Below, one piece after another: positions 34,243 to 44,651 of a stretch of DNA of 64,000 bases. Positions within the stretch are counted from its first letter, which is position 1. Each line of letters begins with the position of its first letter. The stretch spans positions 1,302,001 to 1,366,000 of the forward strand of contig JAJFPB010000003.1 in assembly GCA_020881915.1 (NCBI GenBank), read 5' to 3'. Below the pieces are notes generated by a model. It had not been told where the DNA came from and made no database searches. It worked only from the letters and a program-made list of their open reading frames with translations. A program made the position numbers and the translations under genes. The DNA comes from Paramyrothecium sp. XJ0827 (Eukaryota; Ascomycota; Sordariomycetes; Hypocreales; Stachybotryaceae).

Positions 34243-34557
34243 CGAGTTACGAGGGCAACTAAGCAGGCGAAAATTAGCTGCTGAAGCACAAGCTAATAAT
34301 TCACACTTAACGTCATAATATCATGTCACTTTCCAACAGTCATGGCTTGGCGGTACGAGGGTTTACTCTAATTGAATAAGGCTGTAAAGAGCCATCATGG
34401 CCCCTGGCAGTGCCCTTACTTGCATTGCGTACTGTCAATTCTTGCACCTGACACAGTCGGAACGCTATCGCCAGCGTTTTGCTGCTACAAGCCGCGTGAG
34501 AGGGGGGGTACAACATTGTAGACAGACGTGCAGTTGTTTGCTACATGTGACCAGTTC
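34243..34557. other. Intergenic gap
   Basis: 315 bp between the kinase remnant and the dehydrogenase stop. The missing kinase N-lobe is not here. Confidence 0.5.
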
Positions 34558-35705
34558 TCATGGTCCAACCCTCTCCCGAACATAATCACTTTCGAACGGG
34601 AGGCCAGCATGTTTCCTCAGCACCCCATACATCGAAGACGAGTCTAGTGCTCGGCTTTCTGTTTCCCCATATCGGGCAGCCTCCTGCAAGTGGCCTAGTG
34701 CAACTTCGGCCACCTCGAGCTTGGTGCCTGCTTCTTCGGCAACACTGATCCCGTGGCCGACATCTTTCAAGGCCAGAGTCAAGTCTGAGAAGGGTCGCTC
34801 ACCCCTTGGTGGCATGTACACCCCAGTAGTCAGTCTCTTAGACATTGAAAGTGCGAGAGGGCCGTATTGCTGTTCTAGCAAAGCCTCCATAGCTTCATTG
34901 CCAAGCCCCGTCTTCTCAGCGAAGACGTGTGCCTCCGCTACGATCTCCATCATCCCGGCCGTTACGAAATTACTGGAATGTCACTTTAGCTTCTCTTTCA
35001 TCGGTCAAATATTAGTGGTTCAATGGCTTACCCTGCTGTCTTCATCAAGCTAGCCTGCTTGACGTCCTCGCCCAGTTGGATGATGGCTCGACCCATCACG
35101 TCGGTAATGAGAGGAGAAATGGTCCGTGTGGCCTCTGCAGGTCCAGCCAAGATCCACAAGAGCCGCCCTTGAGCAGCCACGGGGCTAGCACCGAAGACTG
35201 GGGCGGCAACAAAGCTAGCCCCCTTCTCCGCCAAGAGCTTCTGTACGGTGGCGGTTGTTGTGGGATGGACTGTAGTGGTATCAACAATGACTTTACCCAA
35301 AAGACCGGATGGCTGGCCGTCTCCAACTATAGCGTTCATCGTCGACAAAACCGCGGCGTCATCGCTTAGAGATGTGAAAATGATATCAGAGTGAGCTACC
35401 AGATCCTCAATGCTCGAGGCAGCTGAGCCGCCGATCTCTTGGAGCGGCGCCCCTCGAGACATGGTACGGTTGTAGTACTTGAGATCCGGAGCACCATCTT
35501 GGGCAAGGTGTCTTTGGAGGTTCAGGGCCATACCCTGGCCCATGGAACCCAAGCCTAGCAGATGGGTTAGCTCGACGCTGCAAATGGTGATGAACAGCTT
35601 GTTTGGCTGGGTACGACTCGTAGGGTAGGGTGGAACAGTGCATGACCTACCAATCCAACCGACTCTGGGTCTAGAACCATCACCAGTTCGCGGGACAGCG
35701 GCCAT
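34558..35705 (-). CDS. HIBADH-family (beta-hydroxyacid) dehydrogenase
   Basis: Three exons (35705-35651, 35554-35032, 34972-34558) encode 330 residues, normal for the family. The first intron splits GLGSMG (residues 19-24) and splicing restores the Rossmann motif VGWIGLGSMGQGMALNLQ. SLMKTAGNFV carries the catalytic lysine (about K190) and N194. The C-terminal helical domain has FSDLTLALKDVGHGISVAEE, where LALKD matches the family C-terminal signature. The substrate-binding segment reads AAPVFGASPVAAQG rather than DAPVSGG, as in NADPH-dependent GLYR-type and fungal paralogues, so the substrate may differ from that of the fusion enzyme. The true ATG is at 35705. No CGG-N8-CCG site was found upstream, so membership of the neighbouring regulon is unproven. 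Confidence 0.9.
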
Positions 35706-37146
35706 TATGCTCAAGTAGGAAATTGCTTACTTCAAGCTATCCACTTGGCTTGGTCGAGTTATACCTACGTAGTTTTTGTTTGCTACGGGAAGGTTGCTTG
35801 GCTCATTGATCAAGTCTTGGAGGCCTTTGAGACAATGACTCATGCACATACTGAGGCGGGGTGGAGCCTCACACTTCGAGGCACTAACGCACGTACGTTG
35901 ATCTCGGCAGTGAAGATGGAGTGGAAAATGTAGTGTGCTCGTCCCAAGGACGGCACCAGGACGTCATGCAGGTAACAAGGTTGGCGTCTTGATCCGTCCT
36001 TGTTGAAGATCTTCAGCAGGGGCACCTACTCAACAGCGACCATCTGTACGGTATTGGTTGTGATTGTCGACCAGTTTCCCAACGGCTCAGCCATGTGGAG
36101 GGCCGGCGCAGCTTGCCGGGATGGGCCTCGTCAGGGGTTGCGTTGGCGTTGACAATCACAGGATTGGCCTGGCTCTAGCGCGGGCAGCACCTAAAGCTGC
36201 AATCGGGACACGCCGTAGATCCCTTCCACTACTCCACAAGCTTAGCTTGATTTACTGTAACGCACGCCAGTGTTGATGTTCGCCATGTTTAAGTCGACGC
36301 TAGAACTCGACGGTGCGACCGGGCAACTCACCCTTTTCAGAAATTCTGGGAGCGAACCTGGAGCAATATCCCAATCTAGCTATGCCAGCCGATGAACATT
36401 TGAATCATAGCTTAGCTGCGCACTTCTGCCCTTGCGGTCATCTGGCTGGTCCACATTCAGTACTCGAACAACGTTGGGGAAATGAAACGCTTTGATCTAG
36501 ACTTGGCCAAGATTCTGCGATGCAAGCCACCTTCGTACCTTAACTTATGCAAGCAGTTTGCCAGGTTCCATGGATGCTCTGAATTAGCGCACATCGGATG
36601 CCTTCAGCTCGGCGCTAGAGCGAGCACCAGGAGCTTTTGGTCCAGATGACAGCTGATGTGCCATGATTCGGTGTTGTTCTCCACCTGACGACACATTTGG
36701 TGCGTAATCGGCAGTTTCGTGTCTAATACCGGTCGCGGGACAAGTGGCGTGCAATGGGTTTCTGTTCGGTCCGGTAGTGGGCTAGTTGGCCTGGTGCGAC
36801 CGAATCGCGTGTGCTTATTAGCTCTGCTCTGTTCATTGGACCACCGACTTGTGGCAACGCGGTTGAAAGGAGGTAGCTGTGGCGCTGTTTAGCATCTGGT
36901 GCTTGGATTGCAAGAGCTCAAAAGCTCCGCCAAATGGCTCAACTGAACCCTAGTCTTGCGTCGTTGACGTTCAATTTATATACCTTGGGCCCTTGCCCAC
37001 ACCAGATGGTTTTGCAAAGCCCTGGACGCAAGTGATTATCGACACGCAAGCACACTTCAAGAGCCTGTTGGCTTGGTGTTGCAAACGTGCCCGCCTTTCC
37101 GCAACGCTTCGGCCCGCCTGAACTACGATTTCCTTCACTGCCCAGC
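35706..37146. other. Divergent gene-poor gap
   Basis: 1.44 kb between divergent genes. Only short unsupported frames are present (for example 36064-36276, 36313-36495). Confidence 0.5.
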
Positions 37147-38430
37147 ATGGCGTCGACGACCGATCTCACAGTCGCCTCCTTGGCCGCTGGGTTCACCCTT
37201 GGCTTCGGAGTGTTGACAGTGTGGGAAGCAATCCAGCAAACACGACGAAACCGAAACCCGCTACGAAGTACATATATTTACATGCTCTGGGGCGAAATAA
37301 TCGCCAACCTCATTATTGGTATTCTGGGTTGGTTCTTTCTAAATGGGCAACTAGGTCCGACGTGAGTCCCCCAGTGTTGAACAATACGGCCGATGGCTCT
37401 GGTATTAACAAGCTTTCAGAATTCCTGTTCTTGTTACCATTTTGGCCCTCTGGGTTTTCGAGGTACAACTACTTTTACAGATCATTGTAAACCGAATCGC
37501 CATCATTGCCGAAAACGCCAAGACCATCTTCAGAATCAAATGGGGTACAGCCTTCATAATCACTTGCATCAACATTGCTGTTTTCTGCATCTGGATTCCT
37601 GCTCACCTAAGTCCTCCTGTGAGCCAAACGTAAGCCGAAAAACACCTATTGTCACAAAGGAAAAACTAATCAACACTAGTTACGTCAATATCAACTTTTA
37701 CTGGGATAGAATTTCGAAGGTTCTTATCCTTCTTGTCGATGCCTTTCTCAACTGGTACTTTCTCCGTATCGTTAAACTTCGGCTGGTTCAGCAACACAAG
37801 TTGAAGAAGTATGAGCCTCTCGTTGGCTTCAATGCGAAACTTATGATTGTTTCAATTGCTATGGATGTGAGAAATAATAGACTTGGCTCATGTGTGCCCA
37901 ACTTGCTAATTTTGTCAAAGCTCATGCTCATTGGTCTGATGTCTTTCCCAAACCAAGTCGTATACATACAATTCCATCCCGTGGCTTACATGGTCAAACT
38001 CAACATCGAAATGTCCATGGCCAAGCTGATCACTCGCCTCGCCCGCCGACAAGACAATGACATGACGGACTCACACCATCGTACCAATGAGAGGAGCGGC
38101 CACGACGCGCCCAGCGGAAGTACAGCTTGGGGTCGACCACATGCAATTGAACTGACCCAGAGGTCTCGCATTGTGGCCGAAGATCCTGAGCAGGGATCAG
38201 AAGGCTCACTGGATGGTTTGGATGACGAGGGAGGCATTCGCAAAAAGACGGAATTCGTCGTAGAGGTGGAGACGAATCGTAAACCATCAAGTCATGGAAG
38301 CGCTATGGGAAAGCACGCGCAGCATGTTGATGATGAGATCCCACTCACAGCAAATGCTGGACACCCGAAAGACTACAAGTACGGTCATGATGATAAGCAC
38401 ATCAAGTTTACAAACGGTGGAAGTCCCTAG
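37147..38430 (+). CDS. Fungal integral membrane protein, about 7 helices
   Basis: Four exons (37147-37361, 37420-37629, 37680-37866, 37921-38430) encode 373 residues. Helices alternate with short loops over residues 1-250: LTVASLAAGFTLGFGVLTVW, then LWGEIIANLIIGILGWFFL, then IPVLVTILALWVFEVQLLLQ, then FIITCINIAVFCIWIPAHL, then ILLVDAFLNWYFLRIVK, then a LMLIGLMSF helix. The conserved block IQFHPVAYMVKLNIEMSMA closes the membrane part. The C-terminal 110 residues are hydrophilic and presumably cytosolic. The last intron (54 nt) is divisible by three and stop-free, so only the conserved block shows that it is removed. This is a common fungal seven-helix family without known ligand; a GPCR-like role is possible but not shown. 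Confidence 0.85.
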
Positions 38431-39062
38431 TGGAACGCATGAGCTGATAATGAGCCAAATCAAGGAAACAATAATAATAATAAAGCTGAGATCTATTTGC
38501 TACTTTTGATGAGACTTCCCGGCACAAGGTGAACAAGGGTTGGCGTGAAAGTTTTCACCTTTTCTGACCTCTTATTGTACTTATACAGCAACAATGCAAT
38601 TAACCATTCGCGGGGCAAGATTCCGTATCATTAACCTCAACCTCAAATCTTGCCTTCTTCGAGTCGCGAATCTTAACCAGTGGAATGTTCAGTTAATATT
38701 GACTGACACGGCTGGGAATCAAGTTTGGCTTGTTTCGCCTGTGCGCGACAGATTTGTGCAACACTCCGCTCAAGGGCGGTCACAATCCCCGCCTCCAGGG
38801 TAGGTCTTAAGCCTAAACGAGTTGGATGGATTTTGCTTGCTGGTCAGTAATTACGCCCCCGACACGTGAACCCAGTGTGGCACGTCAAGTATACTCAACT
38901 TTGTTTCGGAGTCTAATTCTGAGGGACAAATCACCAGCATAGGTTCTAACCTAGCATGAGTTTGACATGGTTTATTCAAAAGGTTGTGGAAAGAATGTAA
39001 TAATATTTACAGGGTAATCTAGCTCAAAAGAATCTATTTCTGTCCACCATCGTCCTCAACGC
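38431..39062. other. Convergent intergenic gap
   Basis: 632 bp between convergent genes. It holds an A/T-rich AATAATAATAATAA stretch near 38470. No gene is supported. Confidence 0.5.
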
Positions 39063-40316
39063 TTACCGACGTCCAGCCGCGCGAGCCTTGCGACGCATGG
39101 CAGCTCGCTTCTTGCTGCGTTTGCAAGGACGGGTGCCCGCACCAGCAGAAGTTGTTGGCGAAGGGGGAGCGGCAGAAGAAGGTGCTGAAGGAGCAGCAGT
39201 GGTAGCCGGGGCCTCAGGAGCGCCAGTGGGCGTGGTCACAGGGTCTGCGACAGGAGTGGTCGAAGTCGGCTCAGCGACCGGGGCAGATGGCTCGGCGGCC
39301 GTAGGCTCGGGTGCTGGGGTAGTCTCAGCAACGGGGGCAGACGTGGCAGCCGAAGGCGCAGCGGAAGAGACTGCAGGGGCGGCAGATGAGGGAGCAGCAG
39401 AAGAGGCCGCGGCAGCCGCAGAAGAGGAGGCGGGAGCTAGGGCAGCGGAGCTGGGAGCCGGAGGAGCGGCACTAGAGGGCTTGGGAGCCGGAGCCTCACC
39501 GCCGGAAGATCCGCCAGTTCCAACCTCAGTGGTGATGGTACCGCTCTCGATGTAAACACCAGAGAAGTAGAAATCCTCCGTCTCAGGGGGATAACCATCA
39601 CGGGGCAGCTCTAGAACACCGAGATGCCAATCAGCGCCATTGCTAGATGTGCTGGCAGCGACAGGCTTAACAACCTGCACAAGAGCATCACTACCGGTGG
39701 AGTGCCAGAAGCCCACAGTACTGGCGTCGAAATCAATCTCGTAGGCCACGTTGTGCCAGACATCAGCTTCCCACTCCACATTCCACTGGCTCTTGCCATC
39801 AACCATCCAGCGGAGGTTGGGGTCAGACTCGGCCTCGCTACCGCTCAACCAGCCCGACTTCAGCTCGGTAAAGTGGCTCTCGAAGAAGGCAATCTGGTGC
39901 TCCTTGGTGGTGGAGGGAGCATTGACATCAGTGCGCTTCAGGCTGAAGTGGTAGTAAACGCGGCCCTTGTTGATAGCGGCTTTTGTTTGGGGAATCAACT
40001 CGGTACGGCGCATGTTCTGGCCGTTCCAGAAGGCCGTGTCGTCAAGAGTGATCTTGACGCCCTGCTCAGACGCGGCATCGGCAGGGTTCTTGAAGTCGGG
40101 GGACAGGTTGACGTAGGCCGTCGTCTCGCTGGGGCCGTGGATATAATACTGGTATGAGCCGACGGGGTTGCTGAAGGACCAGGCATCCAGGTCCGTGGCC
40201 GAGGTCATGTCATTGAAGCGGCCGTCCCACAGTGTCGTGCCTCGGGGGCTGATGGAGCGAGCGGAAACAGCAGCGGCGAGCCATGCGGCGCCGGGAAGAA
40301 TGGAAGAGACTCTCAT
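39063..40316 (-). CDS. Secreted glycoside hydrolase family 131 with S/A/P-rich tail
   Basis: A single exon encodes 417 residues from the ATG at 40316; an upstream in-frame extension lacks a signal sequence at its start. Residues 1-19 form a signal peptide ending in VSA. The GH131 module (about 25-255) is nearly textbook: LWDGRFNDM, SNPVGSYQYYIHGPSE, FWNGQNMRRTELIPQT, YYHFSLKRTDVNAPS, EHQIAFFESHFTELKSGW, WHNVAYEIDFDA, LGVLELPRDGYPPET, YFSGVYIESG. GH131 enzymes cleave beta-1,3/1,4/1,6-glucans. The tail (260-395) is Ser/Ala/Pro/Thr-rich, likely O-glycosylated, and ends in a basic run (KRSKKRAAMRRKARAAGRR). No carbohydrate-binding module is recognisable after the linker. Long antisense frames here are codon-bias shadows. 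Confidence 0.93.
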   Translation of the reverse strand: MRVSSILPGAAWLAAAVSARSISPRGTTLWDGRFNDMTSATDLDAWSFSNPVGSYQYYIHGPSETTAYVNLSPDFKNPADAASEQGVKITLDDTAFWNGQNMRRTELIPQTKAAINKGRVYYHFSLKRTDVNAPSTTKEHQIAFFESHFTELKSGWLSGSEAESDPNLRWMVDGKSQWNVEWEADVWHNVAYEIDFDASTVGFWHSTGSDALVQVVKPVAASTSSNGADWHLGVLELPRDGYPPETEDFYFSGVYIESGTITTEVGTGGSSGGEAPAPKPSSAAPPAPSSAALAPASSSAAAAASSAAPSSAAPAVSSAAPSAATSAPVAETTPAPEPTAAEPSAPVAEPTSTTPVADPVTTPTGAPEAPATTAAPSAPSSAAPPSPTTSAGAGTRPCKRSKKRAAMRRKARAAGRR

Positions 40317-43300
40317 TGTGAAGTGAAAGAACGACCAGCGCCTTAGTTGGATCAAAAGAACGAATGAATGAAAGGTCTGGAAGGAATGGATAGAGAACGA
40401 CTGCTCGTCGTGTCTTGCCTGGGGCCCGCGGCGACCTTATGTTCAACGGCGGCTCGTATTGCACGACAGGGGAACATAAACATCAAACAACGTGCACCCC
40501 TGTGTTCCCTTTGTTCCCTGAGCCGACCTAGCCGGAATGACAGCGGGATGAACCAAAGCATATTGGGCGCCTGTACATGCAACTGATTTGTCTGGAATAA
40601 ATTGGATAAAGTGGGACGCTTTACAAGGTCCAATGTCCAAATGAAGATTTCTGTTTCGATTAACGGCCTTACTTTGCGTGACGTTATGCATCTAGCAGTA
40701 GTTTCAAGTCTTTCTCTCGAGCAATTCACTGTCAAAGTCATATCGTGAGTCTTGCCTATCGTATGCCAAGTCGCCAAGCAAACAAGTAGTGATCGTCTGA
40801 TTTCTTGGGATCTGTTTCAACTGAGTGTGCCAGATCGGGCTAAGCCGTCTGCAAGATTTGGCGTTCATCGTCCTGAGGAAGATTGGCTGTGGGTTCAGGG
40901 GTCGAGAGGTGGGTCTCCACGCGCGCTTCCCCTAACCGGGCTCGGAAAGGTTCCAGACCATTCATATCCTGGCATGAGGACCAAGTTGTTTACGGTATGG
41001 CTACAGGACGGGGCGGTTGAACGTCATCCATCATCAGGCTACTGAGATAGGGGCACTCGTAAATCCCAAGATGACACAAAGCTTTTCGCTTTGCGCTGGC
41101 TGTGGCATGGCATCCTTTATTTTCTTCAAGGCTGTACGTTTTTTTTTTATTAGCAATTTTCCCTTAAACACCTTTCTTAGCCCTCCACATGCGGTCTTAA
41201 TGGCGGGAGTTGCCCTCTCAAGGGCTTTCGGTGTGGCTCTAAATCTCGATCGCCATCGCGGTACATTCGTGCTTGAGGTTTTTTGCCCGACTGCTCACTG
41301 CAAGGTCCTTGGTTCTAAGTGCAAACTATTGCCATACGGGTTGAGGGTTTCTGGCCTGTAGAGGACCAGTAGATCAAGACATGTGAAGAGATCAACGTGC
41401 TACTGAAAGCGCGGGTGGCCCTCATCTTCTCACTGCACAAAGCACCTGATGGTGGCTGCCACACATTCAGAGTATGTGGAAGCTGATCAATGGCTGAATA
41501 ATGAAACTATTGATTTGCGCGATGCCCTTCGCGCTGCAATGGGACCTAAGGTAGACGATCGTGTGAATTTGCGGTTAGGCACGACCTCGTTGGCACGGCA
41601 TAACAAGACCACGATGTATCGTCTCAGAGCCCACGACGATTGGTGTGTTGCAAATGCCACGCCATGGTGGTACGTCTGCATCTCACTGTGGAATGCAAAG
41701 ATGTTGATTGTTTCTTCAAATGAGGTGTACGGGTTACATGCAGCAGCAGCTCGACTAATTCGGTATTCACCGCAGCGCTGCGTCTATGAGAAACCCTTCT
41801 GCACCGGCACAAGCTCCGATGTGCGAATTGCGGGAATATCCGAGCATGGTTGGGAGGCTATCATCGGATAACATCCCAGAGAGTTTCGTAAAACACCATG
41901 AATGCTGCATCGGAAGTGGGCAACCAGACTCCGCAGAGGGTTGGCAGCAATTCAAAACGTAACCTCTTTGACGTGTAACCTCTCTAACAAAGCCAACACT
42001 CACGGCCAACACTCCACACCGGAACACCGGAAACAGTTCACACGAGGATTGCATGGAACGCCACAAATGTTAAATCGGAAGCGGGCCTCTTTCTGGAGCA
42101 GGCTCCGGTGAGAGGGGTTGTCAGCAACATGCATGCAGCCCGTTCAATAAGACAAAGAGGCGAACCCTCTTGTCAGTTTTCTTGGAGCTGGTCTCGGCGC
42201 GTCGCCTATTTTACGTTGCTGCGACATCAGACTGGAGGAGTCTGGACCGAATGGTATCAATCAAAGCTGGATGCACGCCCTGTCATGGCGACGGGTATGT
42301 GCTCGCCAATCTTGGCGCAGCAGCTGAGCCAAGCCCGAGCCAGATCAGTCTCCTGCAGCCACAACCATAAACGTCGAGGCTGGCACGGGTATCGAGGGGT
42401 TCGCAGCGGGAAAGCTGCATGTCGGGTAACTGCTTGGGCGATGCCCGTGGGAGTTGCTGCCCGTGCTCATCTTGTCATTTTGCCTGAGCAAATTTTCGTT
42501 ACGCGACGCGAGTGAATGCAACATCAAATCGCCGTCACCAGCACCGAATGTACAGGCAAGCCGAACCCCGTGCACTCACCTGGACCCCCCACATCAGGCT
42601 TTGCCACTGAATTTCGGGTGACTTGCATATTGTGGCCCCAGCGGGGAGACGACAAGGCCCAGATCGATGCATGTGGAGCGGCGGCGTACTCCTTCTAGGC
42701 TTCAGCAGAAGCATTTCCTAGATAATTCTTACGCAACGAGCCAGCTACCCAGTTGGTTATCTATAGCTTAGGGCATGAACAGTTGTTGTAATGGAGCTTC
42801 TTAGTGGCTGAAGTGAATCTCCCACTTTTGTCATTAAGACAATTAATGAGGCATCGTGCCCAATCCCTTCTCATGGTGTATCCCTTACACGCGGGTGCCA
42901 CCCATGGTCGGCTTGGCTTTTCCCCGCTCGCAGACCGGTCTGAGTTGATGGTCTAGAGCATAAGAGAACCTCCTCCTTCATCCATCCGTCCCTCCACTTC
43001 AGCAACAAGCAGGTGTGAACTCGCTCAGCTGGATGTGGCTGCTTGAAACGTCGCAATGAGTTCTCAACATGCAGATTCTCGCTCACCGAGTGGAGTTCTG
43101 TGACGCTCAATGCTTGCCAAGCACCATGATTGTCACCTCGCTTAAGAATCTCGTAAGAGAGTCTAGGATCGAGGGTTGATATCCGCAGTGTCAACACTCT
43201 GGGTGGCTTTGGCCAGGAGTGTGGACGGAAGCGAGGGTGGTCAAGTAACGAGTGCTGGGAAGTTGGGAGGCAAATCCTCGTGTTGAAGTATAAAAGGACT

Positions 43301-43409
43301 CGTACTTCCTCCGATATGCCTGGCCCAAACCTGTCTTGAACAAGCTCAAACCACTACCTTCAACCAAACAATCTCCTCTTCTTCCAAGTATTTTCACAAG
43401 ACTATAACA
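40317..43409. other. Long gene-poor gap
   Basis: 3.1 kb between divergent genes. Short frames (41017-41361, 41449-41871, 42108-42515) show no family motif, splice partner or convincing start. A T-run lies near 41141-41148. The promoter of the Vps62-like gene is at the right end. Confidence 0.5.
43289..43295 (+). promoter_or_regulatory. TATA box of the Vps62-like gene
   Basis: TATAAAA lies 121 bp before the ATG at 43410; the 5' leader is A/C/T-rich, as in strongly expressed fungal genes. Confidence 0.6.
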
Positions 43410-44651
43410 ATGGCAAACGGAACCTTTGACTATGGTGACCTGAGGGTATCCATGACCAAGAATTACACCTGGATTTGGGATGATACTGGTAGCGGAGCTA
43501 ACCGAAGCATCTGTATATATTCCCCACAGTCCGTAGATGGTCTTTCTCCTGTAGGAGACTACGCGGAAGGCTCAGGCTTCTACTCTTTCAATGGCACCAG
43601 GGCTTCGCTTCTTGTGGGACAGAATCCCAACACCCATCCAGACCAGCCTGCCGTGGCTAGGCCTGTTGGTTACACTGAAATCTGGAATGACCGGGGCAGT
43701 GGTGGCAAGCACGATGGCAAGATCTGGCGCCCAGTGGCTCCGAAAGGGTATGTGGCCCTGGGAGACGTTGGAACGTACGGCTACAACACCAAGCCCCAAC
43801 TCGACAGAATCTGGTGTGTTCGCGAAGATCTGTGCGGCTACGGAAGATTTCTGGCCACAAGCACCTGGGATGACAAAGGATCCGGCGCGGACGGCGATGT
43901 TTCCGTGTGGGCGGTGCAGGTGGATACCGTCGGTGTCGATGGTTCCAAATTGCTACCTGTCCTGGCCGATAATTTCAGAGCACGCAACGATTATTTGCGA
44001 CCTAGCGGCGAAGAGGCTCGAGTTATCCTACTCCCGAACCCTAAGGACTTCACAGAACTCGAGGAGCCCGCGCCTGAAGTTGTGGCGAACAAGCTCCCGA
44101 GAACCGGCGCAAAGTTCTCCGAGAAGGAACAGGCAAAGGTGACACTTCCTTTCCACTGTTTCTTCCCGCCAACACACCGTGACAGCTTGGATAACATTCG
44201 AAACCCCTTCATAACCCTCAGCCGGAGCATTGCATGGTATGCGGAGGGGGTATGGGGTAACGATGCGCCGGGCGATTTTACGCGTGAGGTGCGGATGCTT
44301 TGCGGCGTGAGCAAGGAGCAACGCGAAGAGATGACAAACAGCGTCGGCATCGAAATATCCGCCGAGTACGGCATCAAGTGCGCGAGTGTTTCCGTCACGC
44401 TGAACTACCAGTTCACGCACACCAGCTCCAATTCTCTCACCGAGTACTCGGAGAGAGAGGTCAAGGAGACTTTTGTGGTACCCGAATACACTGGGAGAGT
44501 ACTCTTCTCCAAGCACGTTGTGATGAAAGCATCCCGCTTGGGCAGCACTGTCGTCTTGCATCAAATGGAGATGACGGCGAACGATGATTACTACTACAAG
44601 GGCTTCACTTACCCCACACCACCAGGCTATCAGCCAAAGGCTAAGAGCTAG
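43410..44651 (+). CDS. Vps62-like (DUF946) protein with beta-rich C-terminal half
   Basis: A single exon encodes 413 residues. The N-terminal half has three W-[DN]-D-x-G-S-G repeats (residues 23-29, 92-98, 153-159) and the Vps62/DUF946 core WRPVAPKGYVALGDVGT (106-122) followed by RIWCVREDL. The C-terminal half (about 240-400) is predicted beta-rich, with a Ser/Thr-rich alternating stretch (ASVSVTLNYQFTHTSSNSLT, then EYSEREVKETFVVP). That pattern resembles the amphipathic strands of aerolysin-type or Toxin_10-type beta pore-formers, with which DUF946 modules are sometimes combined. No signal peptide is present. Yeast Vps62 is linked to vacuolar sorting. The pore-former comparison is an inference from pattern only. 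Confidence 0.8.
   Translation: MANGTFDYGDLRVSMTKNYTWIWDDTGSGANRSICIYSPQSVDGLSPVGDYAEGSGFYSFNGTRASLLVGQNPNTHPDQPAVARPVGYTEIWNDRGSGGKHDGKIWRPVAPKGYVALGDVGTYGYNTKPQLDRIWCVREDLCGYGRFLATSTWDDKGSGADGDVSVWAVQVDTVGVDGSKLLPVLADNFRARNDYLRPSGEEARVILLPNPKDFTELEEPAPEVVANKLPRTGAKFSEKEQAKVTLPFHCFFPPTHRDSLDNIRNPFITLSRSIAWYAEGVWGNDAPGDFTREVRMLCGVSKEQREEMTNSVGIEISAEYGIKCASVSVTLNYQFTHTSSNSLTEYSEREVKETFVVPEYTGRVLFSKHVVMKASRLGSTVVLHQMEMTANDDYYYKGFTYPTPPGYQPKAKS

Noticed and set aside
36301..36330. CGG-N5-CCG near the second HIBADH gene
   Set aside because: The spacing and spacer differ from the two matched N8 sites, and it lies over 600 bp from the start codon.
39088..39555. 155-codon Gly/Ala/Glu-rich antisense frame
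   Set aside because: It is the complement of the Ser/Ala/Pro linker and not an independent gene.
39624..40157. 177-codon frame antisense to GH131
   Set aside because: It is a codon-bias shadow of a well-conserved enzyme.
41449..41871. 140-codon frame in the 3-kb gap
   Set aside because: No family motif, no promoter element, and neighbouring frames do not join.
41880..42125. Apparent repeat (ATCGGAAG..GGGTTG-CAGCAA twice)
   Set aside because: The spacing differs (27 versus 37 bp) and the similarity is too patchy to call a repeat.
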